DNA of 64,000 nucleotides from positions 1-64,000 of the forward strand of contig NSIP01000010.1 of assembly GCA_002737725.1 (NCBI GenBank), in the 5' to 3' direction. Positions 33,101-42,466 of the stretch are shown here, piece after piece. The translations under genes were made by a program, and so were the position numbers. Below the pieces are notes generated by a model, which worked only from the letters and a program-made list of their open reading frames with translations, was not told the origin of the DNA and did no database searches. This DNA is from Rhodospirillaceae bacterium. Lineage in GTDB: Bacteria > Pseudomonadota > Alphaproteobacteria > Rhodospirillales > Rhodospirillaceae. How positions within the stretch are numbered: the first letter of the stretch is position 1; every line of letters begins with the position of its first letter.

Positions 33101-34079
33101 ATTTAAGCCAATGATGGCAGGCGATCTGGTGGCCGTTCTCTAATACTTCCACTGTAGGCACTTCTTTAATGCACTTTGGAGTTGCCTTTAGGCAGCGGGT
33201 GCGGAACACACAGCCCGAGGGCGGATTCAGCGGCGAGGGTAAGTCGCCCGATAGAATCAGTGTGCCTTTGGCGCGTTCTTTCGCGGGGTCGGGGATCGGC
33301 ACTGCCGAAATCAAGGCTTGCGTATAAGGGTGTAGCGGCTTGGCAAACAAGCTGTCGCGGTCTGCCAACTCCATCATGCGGCCCAAGTACAGCACCATCA
33401 CGCGATGACACAAATGACGCACCACACTGAGATCGTGGCTGATGAAGATCAGCGAGAGCCCATATTCTTTTTGCAGACGCCGCAGCAGGTTGATGATCTG
33501 CGCTTGGATTGACACATCCAACGAACTGACCGGCTCGTCGCAGATAATCAGCTTGGGTTTCAGCACCATCGCACGTGCAATGGCAATGCGTTGGCATTGA
33601 CCGCCCGAGAATTCATGCGGATAGCGGTTGCGCATTTCTGGCAACAGACCCACAGCCTTCATGATTTCGTCAATGCGCTGGTCTGCGTCCTCGCGGCCTA
33701 TCGTCGGGTCTGTGGCATACAGCGGCTCGCGGATGATCTCGGCAACGGTCAAGCGCGGATTGAGGCTCGAGAGCGGATCTTGAAACACCAACTGCAAGTT
33801 GCTGCGCTTCTGGCGCATTTGCTCGCGAGGCAAATCGCATAAATTTTCGCCCAGCCACAAAACTTTTCCATCGGTAGGTTTGATGAGCTGCAAAACGGCG
33901 CGGCCTAGCGTGGACTTACCGCAGCCTGATTCGCCCACAACTCCTAAGCATTCGCCCGCACCGACCTCGAAGCTCACACCATCGACGGCCCTGAGTGGGA
34001 TGATTTTTGAATTCAAAAAGCCGCCGGCTTTGATGGGAAAATGGACCTTGAGGTTCTCGACTTTCAGAACAGTCTTCAT
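33099..34079 (-). CDS. peptide-type ABC transporter ATPase, DppF/OppF-like
   Basis: A 326-residue ATPase of the Opp/Dpp importer class. GESGCGKST (Walker A, about 51-59), [15 protein letters not shown] (signature), [12 protein letters not shown] (Walker B) and the C-terminal cysteine-containing block CVFRTRC with oligopeptide-transporter extension are visible. The start at 34079 overlaps the stop of the preceding ATPase gene as ATGA. It is the last gene of the seven-gene minus-strand operon. Cargo is probably a peptide or other small polar molecule. Confidence 0.92.
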   Translation of the reverse strand: MKTVLKVENLKVHFPIKAGGFLNSKIIPLRAVDGVSFEVGAGECLGVVGESGCGKSTLGRAVLQLIKPTDGKVLWLGENLCDLPREQMRQKRSNLQLVFQDPLSSLNPRLTVAEIIREPLYATDPTIGREDADQRIDEIMKAVGLLPEMRNRYPHEFSGGQCQRIAIARAMVLKPKLIICDEPVSSLDVSIQAQIINLLRRLQKEYGLSLIFISHDLSVVRHLCHRVMVLYLGRMMELADRDSLFAKPLHPYTQALISAVPIPDPAKERAKGTLILSGDLPSPLNPPSGCVFRTRCLKATPKCIKEVPTVEVLENGHQIACHHWLK

Positions 34080-35044
34080 GCCGCATCCAACAGATGACAT
34101 GCCGCACGGCGTGTGGGCGAGAGTTGACGCAAAATCGGACGCTCGGTGTGGCAGCGTTCGATGGCCTGGGTACACCGCTCAGCAAACGCGCAGCCTTTGG
34201 GCAGCTTCTGCAAATTGGGGGGTTGGCCGGGGATGGCTTCTAAATCCGTATCCAGTAGTTGGTCCAGGCGTGGCATACAGCGCAAGAGACCTTGCGTGTA
34301 GGGGTGCTTCGGCGAGGCAAAGATATCGGCCACCGGGGCTTCTTCCACCATACGCCCGCCGTACATCACCACCACACGATCACACAAACCGGCCACAACG
34401 CCCAGATCGTGCGTAATCAAAACAATCGAGCTTTTTGTATGAGCCTTTAGGGCGCGAAACAAATTGAGAATTTGCGCTTGCACCGTGACATCGAGCGCCG
34501 TGGTTGGTTCGTCGGCGATGAGCAGGTCGGGCTGGCAGACCAAGGCCATCGCGATCATGACGCGTTGGCGCATGCCGCCTGAGAATTCATGCGGATACTG
34601 CGTCAGTCGCTTTTCGATATCGGGGATGCGCATGGACTCCATCACCTCGAGTACCCGTTTGCGGGCGACATCAGGCGCATGGCCTTTGTGAGCGACAAGC
34701 ACTTCCATCAACTGCTCGCCAATGCGCATGTGTGGAGTCAGGGACGTGCCAGAGTCTTGGAAGATCATGGTCACGCGGTCACCGCGCAGCTTGTCTAGTT
34801 CATCGCGATTCATTTTCAGCAGGTCTTGCCCGCGAAACAAGGCGCGCCCCATCGTTTTTCCATTACCGGCCAAAAGACCCAGCGATGCCAGAAAGGTTTG
34901 GCTTTTGCCAGACCCAGACTCGCCGACAATCCCAATGCATTCGCCGCGCTGAATGGTCAGGTTCAGGTCCGTGACAGCCGAAACGTTGCCAGCCTTGGTG
35001 TCAAAACGCACCGTCAGGTGCTCAAGCTCGAGGACCGTGTCCAT
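34076..35044 (-). CDS. peptide-type ABC transporter ATPase, DppD/OppD-like
   Basis: A 322-residue ATPase pairing with the next gene product. [13 protein letters not shown] is Walker A (about 39-51), [15 protein letters not shown] the signature, [14 protein letters not shown] Walker B, and [14 protein letters not shown] the H-loop. The C-terminal [14 protein letters not shown] carries the cysteines that in related transporters bind an iron-sulfur cluster. Three bases separate it from the permease gene before it. Position in operon: permeases, then DppD, then DppF. Confidence 0.93.
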   Translation of the reverse strand: MDTVLELEHLTVRFDTKAGNVSAVTDLNLTIQRGECIGIVGESGSGKSQTFLASLGLLAGNGKTMGRALFRGQDLLKMNRDELDKLRGDRVTMIFQDSGTSLTPHMRIGEQLMEVLVAHKGHAPDVARKRVLEVMESMRIPDIEKRLTQYPHEFSGGMRQRVMIAMALVCQPDLLIADEPTTALDVTVQAQILNLFRALKAHTKSSIVLITHDLGVVAGLCDRVVVMYGGRMVEEAPVADIFASPKHPYTQGLLRCMPRLDQLLDTDLEAIPGQPPNLQKLPKGCAFAERCTQAIERCHTERPILRQLSPTRRAACHLLDAA

Positions 35045-35047
35045 CTC

Positions 35048-35959
35048 TCAACGGTCCTTGGGGTCGAGCGCGTCGCGTAACCCATCGCCAATAAAATTAA
35101 AACAGAACATGGTGATCGCGAGACAAATCGCCGGGATGATCAGCAACCAAGGCGCTGTTTCCAGCGAATTTGCTCCGCGCGAGATCAGCACGCCCCAGCT
35201 TGTGAGCGGCTCTTGCACGCCCAACCCTAAAAAGCTGAGATAGCTTTCTACCAGAATGTTAGTGGGCACGAGCAAGGTCACATAAACAATCACTGGGCCG
35301 ATGACGTTGGGAATAACGTGACGGCGAATGACGGTACCTGTTTTTACACCCGAGGCCAGGGCGGCCTCGATGTATTCTTTGCGCTTAATAGACAATGTTT
35401 GCCCGCGAACAATGCGGGCCATGGTCAGCCATTCCACGCAGCCAATCGCAACGAACACGAGGTAAATATTGCGGCCAAAGACCGTGACCAGAATGATGAT
35501 GAAAAATAACAACGGCAGGGCGTACAGCACATCAACGAAGCGCATCATGAAATTGTCGGTGCGCCCGCCGACATAGCCTGCGGTTGCGCCGTAAGCCACG
35601 CCGATCAACAGCGCGATAATCGTCGTCATAATGCCGATGGTTAGCGAGACGCGTGCGCCCATCCAGGTCAGCACCCACATATCACGCCCTGTATCGTCGG
35701 TGCCAAGCCAGTGGCTATTGTCCATGGTCGGCGCAATGCTGATGGCTTCCCACGACAGATCTTCCAGCCTGTAGGGGCTCATCATCGGGCCGACCACAGA
35801 CATGAACCCAATCAAGCACAGCACGATGACACCGCCCATGGCGGCCTTGTTGCTTTTGAAGCGCTCTAGTGCATCTTGCCACAGCGAGCGCCCTTGAAGA
35901 CGTGCTGCTGCATCCATCAACGCAAGTTGTGCGTCACTCTGGGCTTGGAAAAGGGCCAT
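35048..35959 (-). CDS. peptide-type ABC transporter permease, DppC/OppC-like
   Basis: A 303-residue inner-membrane permease. The N-terminal helix VIVLCLIGFMSVVGPMM is followed by the short periplasmic domain with HWLGTDDTGRDM, the standard entry motif of this family, and by five further helices; the cytoplasmic EAA loop reads EYIEAALASGVKTGTVIRRH. The start codon overlaps the stop of the DppB-like gene (TGATG). Acts with the DppB-like permease to form the channel. Confidence 0.93.
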   Translation of the reverse strand: MALFQAQSDAQLALMDAAARLQGRSLWQDALERFKSNKAAMGGVIVLCLIGFMSVVGPMMSPYRLEDLSWEAISIAPTMDNSHWLGTDDTGRDMWVLTWMGARVSLTIGIMTTIIALLIGVAYGATAGYVGGRTDNFMMRFVDVLYALPLLFFIIILVTVFGRNIYLVFVAIGCVEWLTMARIVRGQTLSIKRKEYIEAALASGVKTGTVIRRHVIPNVIGPVIVYVTLLVPTNILVESYLSFLGLGVQEPLTSWGVLISRGANSLETAPWLLIIPAICLAITMFCFNFIGDGLRDALDPKDR

Positions 35960-36918
35960 CAGTTATCGACCTTCACGCGCGGATCAAGCAAACCATAAAG
36001 CATATCCACGATCAAATTCATCACGATGACGGCTGCTGCAAAGATGATGACGATACCCAGCACCAGTGGGTAATCGCGATTGATCGCACCTTGAATGAAA
36101 AAGCGCCCCATGCCCGGCAGTTGGAAGATGCTCTCAACGACGACAGCCCCGGTCACGATTCCCGCAATCGCTGGGCCGAGGTAGCTCACCACCGGCAACA
36201 TTCCGGCTTGCAGAGCGTGACGCCAGACCACGCGCTTTTCGGGCAAGCCTTTGGCGCGTGCGGTGCGAATGTAGTTTTGGCGCAGCACCTCAATCATCGC
36301 CCCGCGCGTCAGCCGCGCGATAATGGCGACCTGCGGAATTGCTAACGCAATGACAGGAAGAATGTAGGGGACGTAAGGGCCCAGTGCCGGAACCGCGCGT
36401 GCCAACCCACCGCTGGGTTCTAGCGTTGCAATCGGCAATAATTTCAGAACCACACCAAATAGCAGCGTCATCAGCGGGGCTAACACAAAACTGGGCACGG
36501 CAATGCCCGTCATGGCTACGCCCATCACCACGTAGTCCGAGCGTGAGTTCTGATGAAGAGCTGAATAAATTCCCATGCTGATGCCGATCATGGCTGCCAT
36601 GAGGATCGCGCTCAGGCCGATCCGCAGGCTGACAGGCAATCCCGTCGCAATGAGTTGGGCGACCGAGCGATCTTGATAGATAATCGAGGGCCCGAAATCA
36701 CCTTGCAGTGCTTTGCCCAGATAGCGCACGTATTGTTCGATCAGGGGTTTATCCAGATCGTAGGCGGCCTTGAGGTTTTTAATGACTTGGGGTTCTAAGT
36801 TCGCTTCTGCGTCAAAGGGCCCGCCCGGTGCAAGGTGCATTAGGAAAAAGGAAAGCGAGACGACGAAAAATAACGTCGGCACGGCGATGGCTAAGCGTTT
36901 GAGCGCAAAGCTTAGCAT
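35959..36918 (-). CDS. peptide-type ABC transporter permease, DppB/OppB-like
   Basis: A 319-residue permease with six predicted membrane helices. The first helix LAIAVPTLFFVVSLSFFLMH precedes the APGGPFD motif, and the EAA loop reads YIRTARAKGLPEKRVVWRHAL (about 215-235, given by its ends). It follows the Rieske oxygenase gene by only 12 bases, which shows that the oxygenase belongs to the same transcript as the transporter. Confidence 0.93.
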   Translation of the reverse strand: MLSFALKRLAIAVPTLFFVVSLSFFLMHLAPGGPFDAEANLEPQVIKNLKAAYDLDKPLIEQYVRYLGKALQGDFGPSIIYQDRSVAQLIATGLPVSLRIGLSAILMAAMIGISMGIYSALHQNSRSDYVVMGVAMTGIAVPSFVLAPLMTLLFGVVLKLLPIATLEPSGGLARAVPALGPYVPYILPVIALAIPQVAIIARLTRGAMIEVLRQNYIRTARAKGLPEKRVVWRHALQAGMLPVVSYLGPAIAGIVTGAVVVESIFQLPGMGRFFIQGAINRDYPLVLGIVIIFAAAVIVMNLIVDMLYGLLDPRVKVDN

Positions 36919-36930
36919 TCCATATCGTCC

Positions 36931-38070
36931 TTATTCCGCTGCCGCTGACAAGGATCGCGCAGGTTTCAGTATGATGGGATTGAGCACCCAGTTTTTAGGG
37001 TCCGCTCCGCGTGTGGGTGAGGGGATGGCGCGAGCGACCTCGTCCTCAGCGGCCATGGCCTTGGTGTCGATGCGCCAGCCGCGGGCTTCGTACTCTTTAA
37101 TCATCTTGCGGAAGGCAAAGCTCATGGCGTCGGGGTGAATGGTCAGCTCGGTGCTCAGTGATGGCGGCACATGCACCGGCTTGATGTGATTGACGATGTT
37201 GCCGTCTTCTTGGAACACGGTCAGAACGCGTTTGCGTGAATCGGCGTCGTACTTTTCTTCGGTGAAGAAGTTGTGCCCCTGAATCCACCAACTCAGTGTT
37301 TGCTTGTCGTTGATTGGGGTGTAGGCCGAGATGATAATCTGGCTCATGGGCGGGCGGAGGTGCATTTGAATACGCACAGATGGGCCTGAGGCGTGGAATT
37401 GCAATTCGGTCTTCACATCGGGGCGGTCATTGGTGATTTTCTCGGCCCACAAACCGTTTTTATCGACGGGCTTTTGCGTGCGCGTCATGTAAGACCCGAA
37501 ATCGCGCGGCTCAATGTCGACGGTGTCGACGCGCGGGTGATCGGGATTGCCGAAATCTTTGTGCACAAAAAACGGATGGGCGTTGTCCAGGCCGTTTTCG
37601 ACCACGCGCGTCCACGCAGCATCGAACATGTAGGTTCCGCGCACAAACCGCCAATCGGTCGCACCGGCCTCGAAGGCTGCGTACTCGGGGAAGAAGCTGA
37701 GAAGGGGCGGGAGTTGGGCTTCAGGAAGATCACCCAGAAACACCCACACCCAGCCCCATTGTTCCTGCACAGGGTACGAATCAACACGGGCGCGCTTGGG
37801 TATGGCTGCTTCGGGGCCAAGCGATGGAATGGCGACACACGCCCCCGCCGCATCAAACCGCCAGCGGTGATAAGGGGACTGCACCGTTCCTTCAGCCACC
37901 TTGCCCCGGCACAACGATCCGCCGCGATGAATGCAGGTGTCAGACAGGCAGTGGGCTTTGCCGTCTTTGTCGCGGAACACAACAAAGTCTTGGCCCAGCA
38001 TGGTGACGCCCACGGGCGCATCCGTGACGCTGGCCGATTGGGCGGCGACGTACCAAGTGTTGATCAGCAT
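36931..38070 (-). CDS. Rieske non-haem iron oxygenase, alpha-subunit type, with altered Rieske motif
   Basis: A 379-residue Rieske oxygenase. The Rieske domain should read CxH-x16-CxxH; here C46-I-H48 is intact but the second half is SPYH (65-68), so serine replaces a cluster cysteine, and the following HGW is HRW. The codon is TCC at 37876-37878 where TGC is usual. The catalytic domain keeps VENGLDNAHPFFVH (about 157-170), the Dx2Hx4H mononuclear iron site. The ATG at 38070 is chosen since similarity begins at MLINTWYVAA. Cluster binding may be weakened or lost, unless the base is an error. It lies inside the ABC importer operon. Confidence 0.85.
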   Translation of the reverse strand: MLINTWYVAAQSASVTDAPVGVTMLGQDFVVFRDKDGKAHCLSDTCIHRGGSLCRGKVAEGTVQSPYHRWRFDAAGACVAIPSLGPEAAIPKRARVDSYPVQEQWGWVWVFLGDLPEAQLPPLLSFFPEYAAFEAGATDWRFVRGTYMFDAAWTRVVENGLDNAHPFFVHKDFGNPDHPRVDTVDIEPRDFGSYMTRTQKPVDKNGLWAEKITNDRPDVKTELQFHASGPSVRIQMHLRPPMSQIIISAYTPINDKQTLSWWIQGHNFFTEEKYDADSRKRVLTVFQEDGNIVNHIKPVHVPPSLSTELTIHPDAMSFAFRKMIKEYEARGWRIDTKAMAAEDEVARAIPSPTRGADPKNWVLNPIILKPARSLSAAAE

Positions 38071-38098
38071 ACGAAAGCTCCCGTCCGAATCCCGTCGT

Positions 38099-39679
38099 CT
38101 ACTTCGGCTTCTCAATCCGCAAGTAGCGCGCCAGGTTGGCGTTGCGCGGATTGTCGGTCCAATTTTTCACATACGTGTGGACCAATCGGCGGCCTGCGTA
38201 GTGATAGATCGGCATAATGGCTTGCGTATCGAGCAAGATCTTTTCTGCCTGCTGCATCACCTCGGCGCGGCGTTTCATATCGGCGATGCTATTGGCCTCG
38301 GCCATGAGTTTGTCGAACTCGGGGCTCGCAAAACCAGAATAGTTGCTGGCGTCATCCGAACGCATCAAGTTCAGGTACGATGACGCATCGGCAAAGGGCG
38401 AGAAGTAGGCCCAGCGCATAATATCGTAATCGCCGGTACGCGCCCGGCGCGTCAGATCGCGGAACTCACTGTTGGCAAGCTCCACCTCAACGCCGAGCGG
38501 TTTCCACATCGAGGTCATAGCCACCGCCATTTTGCGGTTCTCTTCCAACGTGTCGAACTGCAACACAACCTTCAGGGGTTTGCCTGGTCCGAACCCTGCT
38601 TCGGTCAGCAGCTTCTTGGCCTCAGTCATGCGATCTTTCATCGGCTTGCCCGCGTAGGCCGCTTGGTAGACCTTATAGTTCGGCACGACCGGTGAGACGA
38701 GGCTGCTGGCCGGTGTAACGCCGGTGTTGAACAACTTCGATACCATTCCATCGCGATCAATCGCCATGGACAACGCCTGTCGCACACGGGGGTCGCTGAA
38801 GGGCGGTTTTTTATTATTCACCAGGAAGTAATAGACCCCCAAGTTGGGCGAGATGTGCAATTCCTTGGGCATGTTCTCGCGCAACCAATCAATTTGGTCT
38901 GGCGGAAAATTCAGCGTGGTGTCGAGTTCGCCTGCCCGAAAACGGTTCATCGCTGTGCCAAGGTTTTCTGTTGGGAAATAACTGACTTCTTCAATCTGCA
39001 CATTCGCGACGTCGTAGAAATGCGTATTTTTAGTCGCCGTGATGCGTGTTTGCGGCACACGCTCGGTCACGTAATAAGCGCCATTGGACACAAAATTCCC
39101 AGGCGCGGTCCATTCGCGACCAAATTTCTCAACCACATGGCGCGGGACGGGCGCTGACGTAAATGTCGACATGACTTCCAGAAAAATCGGCGACGGCGCT
39201 TCGAGCGTGTACTGCAAGGTACGCGCATCTAAGGCCTTTACGCCCATATCTTCGGGCTTGGCTTCTTTCTTGTTCACTTTCTGGGCGTTTTTGATGGCCC
39301 AGAACCACTGTGCGTAGCGGCTGCCAGTCTCGGGGTTCTGCACCCGGCGTGCGGAATAGACGAAATCTTCCGCAGCTAAAGCCACGCCGTCTGACCACTT
39401 CATGTTCGGGCGCAGCTTAAAGGTGAAGGTCAGGCCATCTGCGCTCATGGTGTAGCTTTCCGCCGCTCCAATGGTGATCTCACCTTTGGCGTCCAGCGTC
39501 ATCAGGGGTAGGAAAAAGTCATAAATGAGTATGGCTGAGGAGTTGCCGCTGGACACATGCGGATCAAGCGTGTCGGGGTCGCTGCCGGTGCCGCGCGTAA
39601 ACGTCACTTTTGCCCATGCAGACATGGGTGCGCCGACAACAAGCAGCACCAAAAGCAGGCGAGACAAGACTTTGAACAT
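38099..39679 (-). CDS. peptide-type ABC transporter substrate-binding protein
   Basis: A 526-residue periplasmic binding protein of the SBP_bac_5 family with a Sec signal (LLLVLLVVGAPMSAWA, cleavage near residue 23). Typical elements are TFTRGTGSDPDTLDPH (about 26-41), the pair FKLRPNMKWSDGVALAAEDF and FSDPRVRQALSMAIDRDGM. It binds the cargo that the neighbouring permeases import. It stands between the amidase gene (26 bases upstream) and the Rieske gene (28 bases downstream), consistent with one operon. Confidence 0.93.
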   Translation of the reverse strand: MFKVLSRLLLVLLVVGAPMSAWAKVTFTRGTGSDPDTLDPHVSSGNSSAILIYDFFLPLMTLDAKGEITIGAAESYTMSADGLTFTFKLRPNMKWSDGVALAAEDFVYSARRVQNPETGSRYAQWFWAIKNAQKVNKKEAKPEDMGVKALDARTLQYTLEAPSPIFLEVMSTFTSAPVPRHVVEKFGREWTAPGNFVSNGAYYVTERVPQTRITATKNTHFYDVANVQIEEVSYFPTENLGTAMNRFRAGELDTTLNFPPDQIDWLRENMPKELHISPNLGVYYFLVNNKKPPFSDPRVRQALSMAIDRDGMVSKLFNTGVTPASSLVSPVVPNYKVYQAAYAGKPMKDRMTEAKKLLTEAGFGPGKPLKVVLQFDTLEENRKMAVAMTSMWKPLGVEVELANSEFRDLTRRARTGDYDIMRWAYFSPFADASSYLNLMRSDDASNYSGFASPEFDKLMAEANSIADMKRRAEVMQQAEKILLDTQAIMPIYHYAGRRLVHTYVKNWTDNPRNANLARYLRIEKPK

Positions 39680-39705
39680 TTTGCAATCCCTCTATGACGC
39701 TCGGT

Positions 39706-40767
39706 CTACCAATAGTGAGTCCAGCGCGCATTTTCTTTGAACACGCGGAAAGCATCAGCCCCATCCTTCGGGATGTATTTTTCGTACAGCGCTCGGTCAT
39801 AGCGCTCGCGGTATTGATCGAACACGGGCTTGTACAGCGCCATGTGGACATCAGGAATACGATGCTTGGCGCGGAAGTCTTTTATGTTGAGCGCAACCAT
39901 GCGCTTGGTTTCAAACTCACCGGCTTTGGCCAGCTCGATGCCGCGCGGCCCGTAAATGGCTGAACGCCCTGGCCCACCGTAGTTGGTATCTTCCAAAAAT
40001 CCTGTGCCGCGATGACCAACACCAATCGAGTTGTTGCAGATTAGCGTGTACAGGCTGTTGTGATACGACGTCAGCTTCATATCGTCGGTCTCGAAACCGC
40101 CGGTGGCAACGCGTGCGATAATCTCCGCACCCTTCATGGCCATGCAGCGAAACAGCTCGGGCTCAAATTGCACGGCGGACATGGCGATGTTGCCGATGTC
40201 GGTTTGCTCGACCGGGATGACGGCATCTTGGCCATACATTTCCACGAACCGATCATACACATCATAGATCGCACTGGTGTATTGCTCGGAGCCGGGGAAC
40301 ATGCCGCGTACGTTGCGTTGCTTCCAATGCGTGGCGCGCACTTTGCCATCGGGGCCCATCAACACCATCAGGTGTAAAATGTGGCCTGGCCAGTTGACCG
40401 GGTCCTTGGCGTAGGTTCCAAAGACGATGTAGCAGTTATATTGTTTGGCGCGTTGACCAACCCGCTCGATCTCGGGGCCATTGACCTCCAAAGCTAAGTT
40501 GTAGTGCTGCTCGCGCGTCCAGCGGCGAAAGCCGGTGATCGGGAATTCGTGAAAGCACAACAGATCGGCCCTGCCGCCATAACCTTGCGCGGCGTCGATG
40601 CACTCGATGAAGTAATCGAGATTGTCCTTGATGCCCGGTGCCGGGTTGGTGCCGTCGACGCCATGGACGCGCGTTTGCACGACGGCGACGTTGATATTGT
40701 CAGAGCGCAGCGCCGCTGTAGGATAAGTCCCATCGTGGCGTACCATTGCAGCGGGGGTCTCAGACAT
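39706..40767 (-). CDS. nitrilase-superfamily amidase-like protein with Ser at the nucleophile site
   Basis: A 353-residue carbon-nitrogen hydrolase related to aliphatic amidase/formamidase. Glu74 in CFHEFPITGF and Lys149 in THWKQRN are the expected catalytic residues. The third residue should be a Cys at the start of a block ending PE; here the block is SAVQFEPELFR, followed by CMAMKGAEII as in aliphatic amidases, so Ser197 takes the place of the Cys. The codon is TCC at 40177-40179. Activity on amides is therefore uncertain; a Ser version might be inactive, regulatory, or have altered chemistry. First gene of the operon with the ABC importer. Confidence 0.82.
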   Translation of the reverse strand: MSETPAAMVRHDGTYPTAALRSDNINVAVVQTRVHGVDGTNPAPGIKDNLDYFIECIDAAQGYGGRADLLCFHEFPITGFRRWTREQHYNLALEVNGPEIERVGQRAKQYNCYIVFGTYAKDPVNWPGHILHLMVLMGPDGKVRATHWKQRNVRGMFPGSEQYTSAIYDVYDRFVEMYGQDAVIPVEQTDIGNIAMSAVQFEPELFRCMAMKGAEIIARVATGGFETDDMKLTSYHNSLYTLICNNSIGVGHRGTGFLEDTNYGGPGRSAIYGPRGIELAKAGEFETKRMVALNIKDFRAKHRIPDVHMALYKPVFDQYRERYDRALYEKYIPKDGADAFRVFKENARWTHYW

Positions 40768-40888
40768 CGGCGTCTCTCCATCGGCAGAAACTGTTCTTGC
40801 ACGCAGCCAAGGTGGAGCCGGTTCTCTGGTCGGTCAAGGTAAAAGGTTATATAAATATGATGACAACAATCAGCGGAGGGATTAGGGC

Positions 40889-41668
40889 ATGAAACGGCGC
40901 GATGTCATGATAACGGCTGGGGTAATGGCGATGGCGGCAGGCTCACAAACCACACGTGCTCAGACAAAAGCCAAGACGTATGTTCTCGTCCATGGCGCTT
41001 GGCACGGGGGTTGGTGTTGGCGCGATATCGCCACGGGTTTGCGCGCGGCAGGGCACGCGGTGTTTGTGCCAACGCTCACGGGTCTAGGTGAGCGTGTGAA
41101 CCTGATGTCCAAATCCGTCAATCTCACCACGCATGTCACGGATGTCGTGAACCTCATTGAATTTGAAGAGCTGAGCGATGTGATCCTGGTGGGCCACAGT
41201 TATGCAGGGCATGTGATTCCGCAGGTCGCCGACCGCATGAAAGGCTGGTTGAAGCATTTGGTGTTTCTCGACGCGGTGGTGGCGCAAGACGGCAAACCGT
41301 TTCTGCCGCAAGCCGTTGGCGAAGAACGCGCGAAGACCGCGATTGATGGCTATTTGCAACCACCCCCGGATGTGGATTGGTTCGGTGTGCCAACCGATCA
41401 TCCCTTGGCGCCATGGGTGAGGCGACGGCTGACCAACCATCCGCTGACGACGTTGATGGAAACTGTGCATTACAAGAATGGCGGCCCCAACGGCGTACCC
41501 AAAACCTACATTCGCTGCTTGAAGCGCCGCGATATGAGCCAGCCGGACCCCGTCGAAGCGATGCTGAAGGGAAAGCCCGAATGGACGTGGCTCACGCTCG
41601 ATACGGGTCATGACGCCATGATCACCGCACCCGCCGAGTTAACATCGATGTTGTCAAAAATAGTGTAG
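40889..41668 (+). CDS. exported alpha/beta-hydrolase esterase
   Basis: A 259-residue esterase with an RR-containing signal (KRRDVMITAGVMAMAAGS). YVLVHGAWHGGWCWRD (about 31-46) is the oxyanion strand of the hydroxynitrile lyase/EstC-like group, VGHSYAGHV (about 103-111) the nucleophile elbow with its serine, and DTGHDAM the catalytic His region. It is divergent from the amidase-ABC operon. GGAGGG precedes the start at a suitable distance. The substrate is unknown, probably a small ester. Confidence 0.88.
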   Translation: MKRRDVMITAGVMAMAAGSQTTRAQTKAKTYVLVHGAWHGGWCWRDIATGLRAAGHAVFVPTLTGLGERVNLMSKSVNLTTHVTDVVNLIEFEELSDVILVGHSYAGHVIPQVADRMKGWLKHLVFLDAVVAQDGKPFLPQAVGEERAKTAIDGYLQPPPDVDWFGVPTDHPLAPWVRRRLTNHPLTTLMETVHYKNGGPNGVPKTYIRCLKRRDMSQPDPVEAMLKGKPEWTWLTLDTGHDAMITAPAELTSMLSKIV

Positions 41669-41886
41669 CTTTAACAGTGTCCACGATTCCCGATTCATTG
41701 CGTGCCATTGATCTGGGCCCGCAAGCATTCGCGCCGGGCGTTATTTTTCTCGGGGCAACCGATGTTTGCCAGCAAGCTTTAAACGCAAATCGCCATCACG
41801 TCACCGTTCATTGCAGGGATCGGTGGGCTCGCGATCTGCTTTATACTTGCTTTGATGCTGGGTCGAGAATTGTCGGGTAGAGATAG

Positions 41887-42249
41887 CTAACCGGCGAGAT
41901 TGCGATCTGCTAAATCTTTCGAACTGACATTCAAGCTCTCGTCTTCCAGGGCCTGTAATTCCTGACGAACGATGCGCAATATGCGCGCCACATAGGCCGC
42001 ATGCCACTCTTGACGTTGGCGTGCTGCATCGTCATCGGGCTTAAATGCGTCAATGCTGGCTTTCGTCATGGGCTGACCCGCTTCCATCAGCCGTTCGATG
42101 GTATCCATCCGCTCGCGCAACACTGCAACTTCACTGGCGACCGCCATGGTAATCGACAGGACCCGCTCGACGGCGGGATCGTCAAAGAAATAAGGGCGCT
42201 CACCTTTGGCTTTGCTATTGGCCAGCGCGTTCACATCGATCTTGCTCAT
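41887..42249 (-). CDS. small paralogous protein, copy 3 (unknown family)
   Basis: A 120-residue protein from ATG 42249 (GAAGAAG upstream; an in-frame TTG 15 bases earlier is less likely). KGERPYFFDDPAVERVL (about 15-31), ASEVAVLRERMDTIERLM (about 37-54), SIDAFKPDDDAARQRQE and AYVARILRIVRQELQAL (about 86-102) follow the same plan as the products at 13493-13846 and 15178-15570. It is uncharged at the C-terminus and has no basic tail. It stands alone between an esterase and a ferredoxin gene, 26 kb from the other copies. Function unknown. Confidence 0.8.
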   Translation of the reverse strand: MSKIDVNALANSKAKGERPYFFDDPAVERVLSITMAVASEVAVLRERMDTIERLMEAGQPMTKASIDAFKPDDDAARQRQEWHAAYVARILRIVRQELQALEDESLNVSSKDLADRNLAG

Positions 42250-42466
42250 GTCCGACTTCTTCAATAACGGGGCTCTAAACTCATATCATTGCGATGGCGG
42301 CCTGTCGTGACTTGGTGCCGTAGCATGATGGGCGTCCGCCTTGCGGACGAGCGCGGGCTCTGCTGCCGCTGCCTTTTGCCCAAAAAGGCCAAAGCCGCAA
42401 AATCCCTTGCTCGCTCGGACCGCCTGCGATACGAGCGGCGTAGGCTTCGTCAAACCCGGATTCCCC

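Noticed and set aside
41677-41886. Possible short membrane protein or 67-residue frame after the esterase
   Set aside because: One frame contains a hydrophobic stretch near 41790-41870 but has no start codon or ribosome site, and the other frame has no recognisable features.
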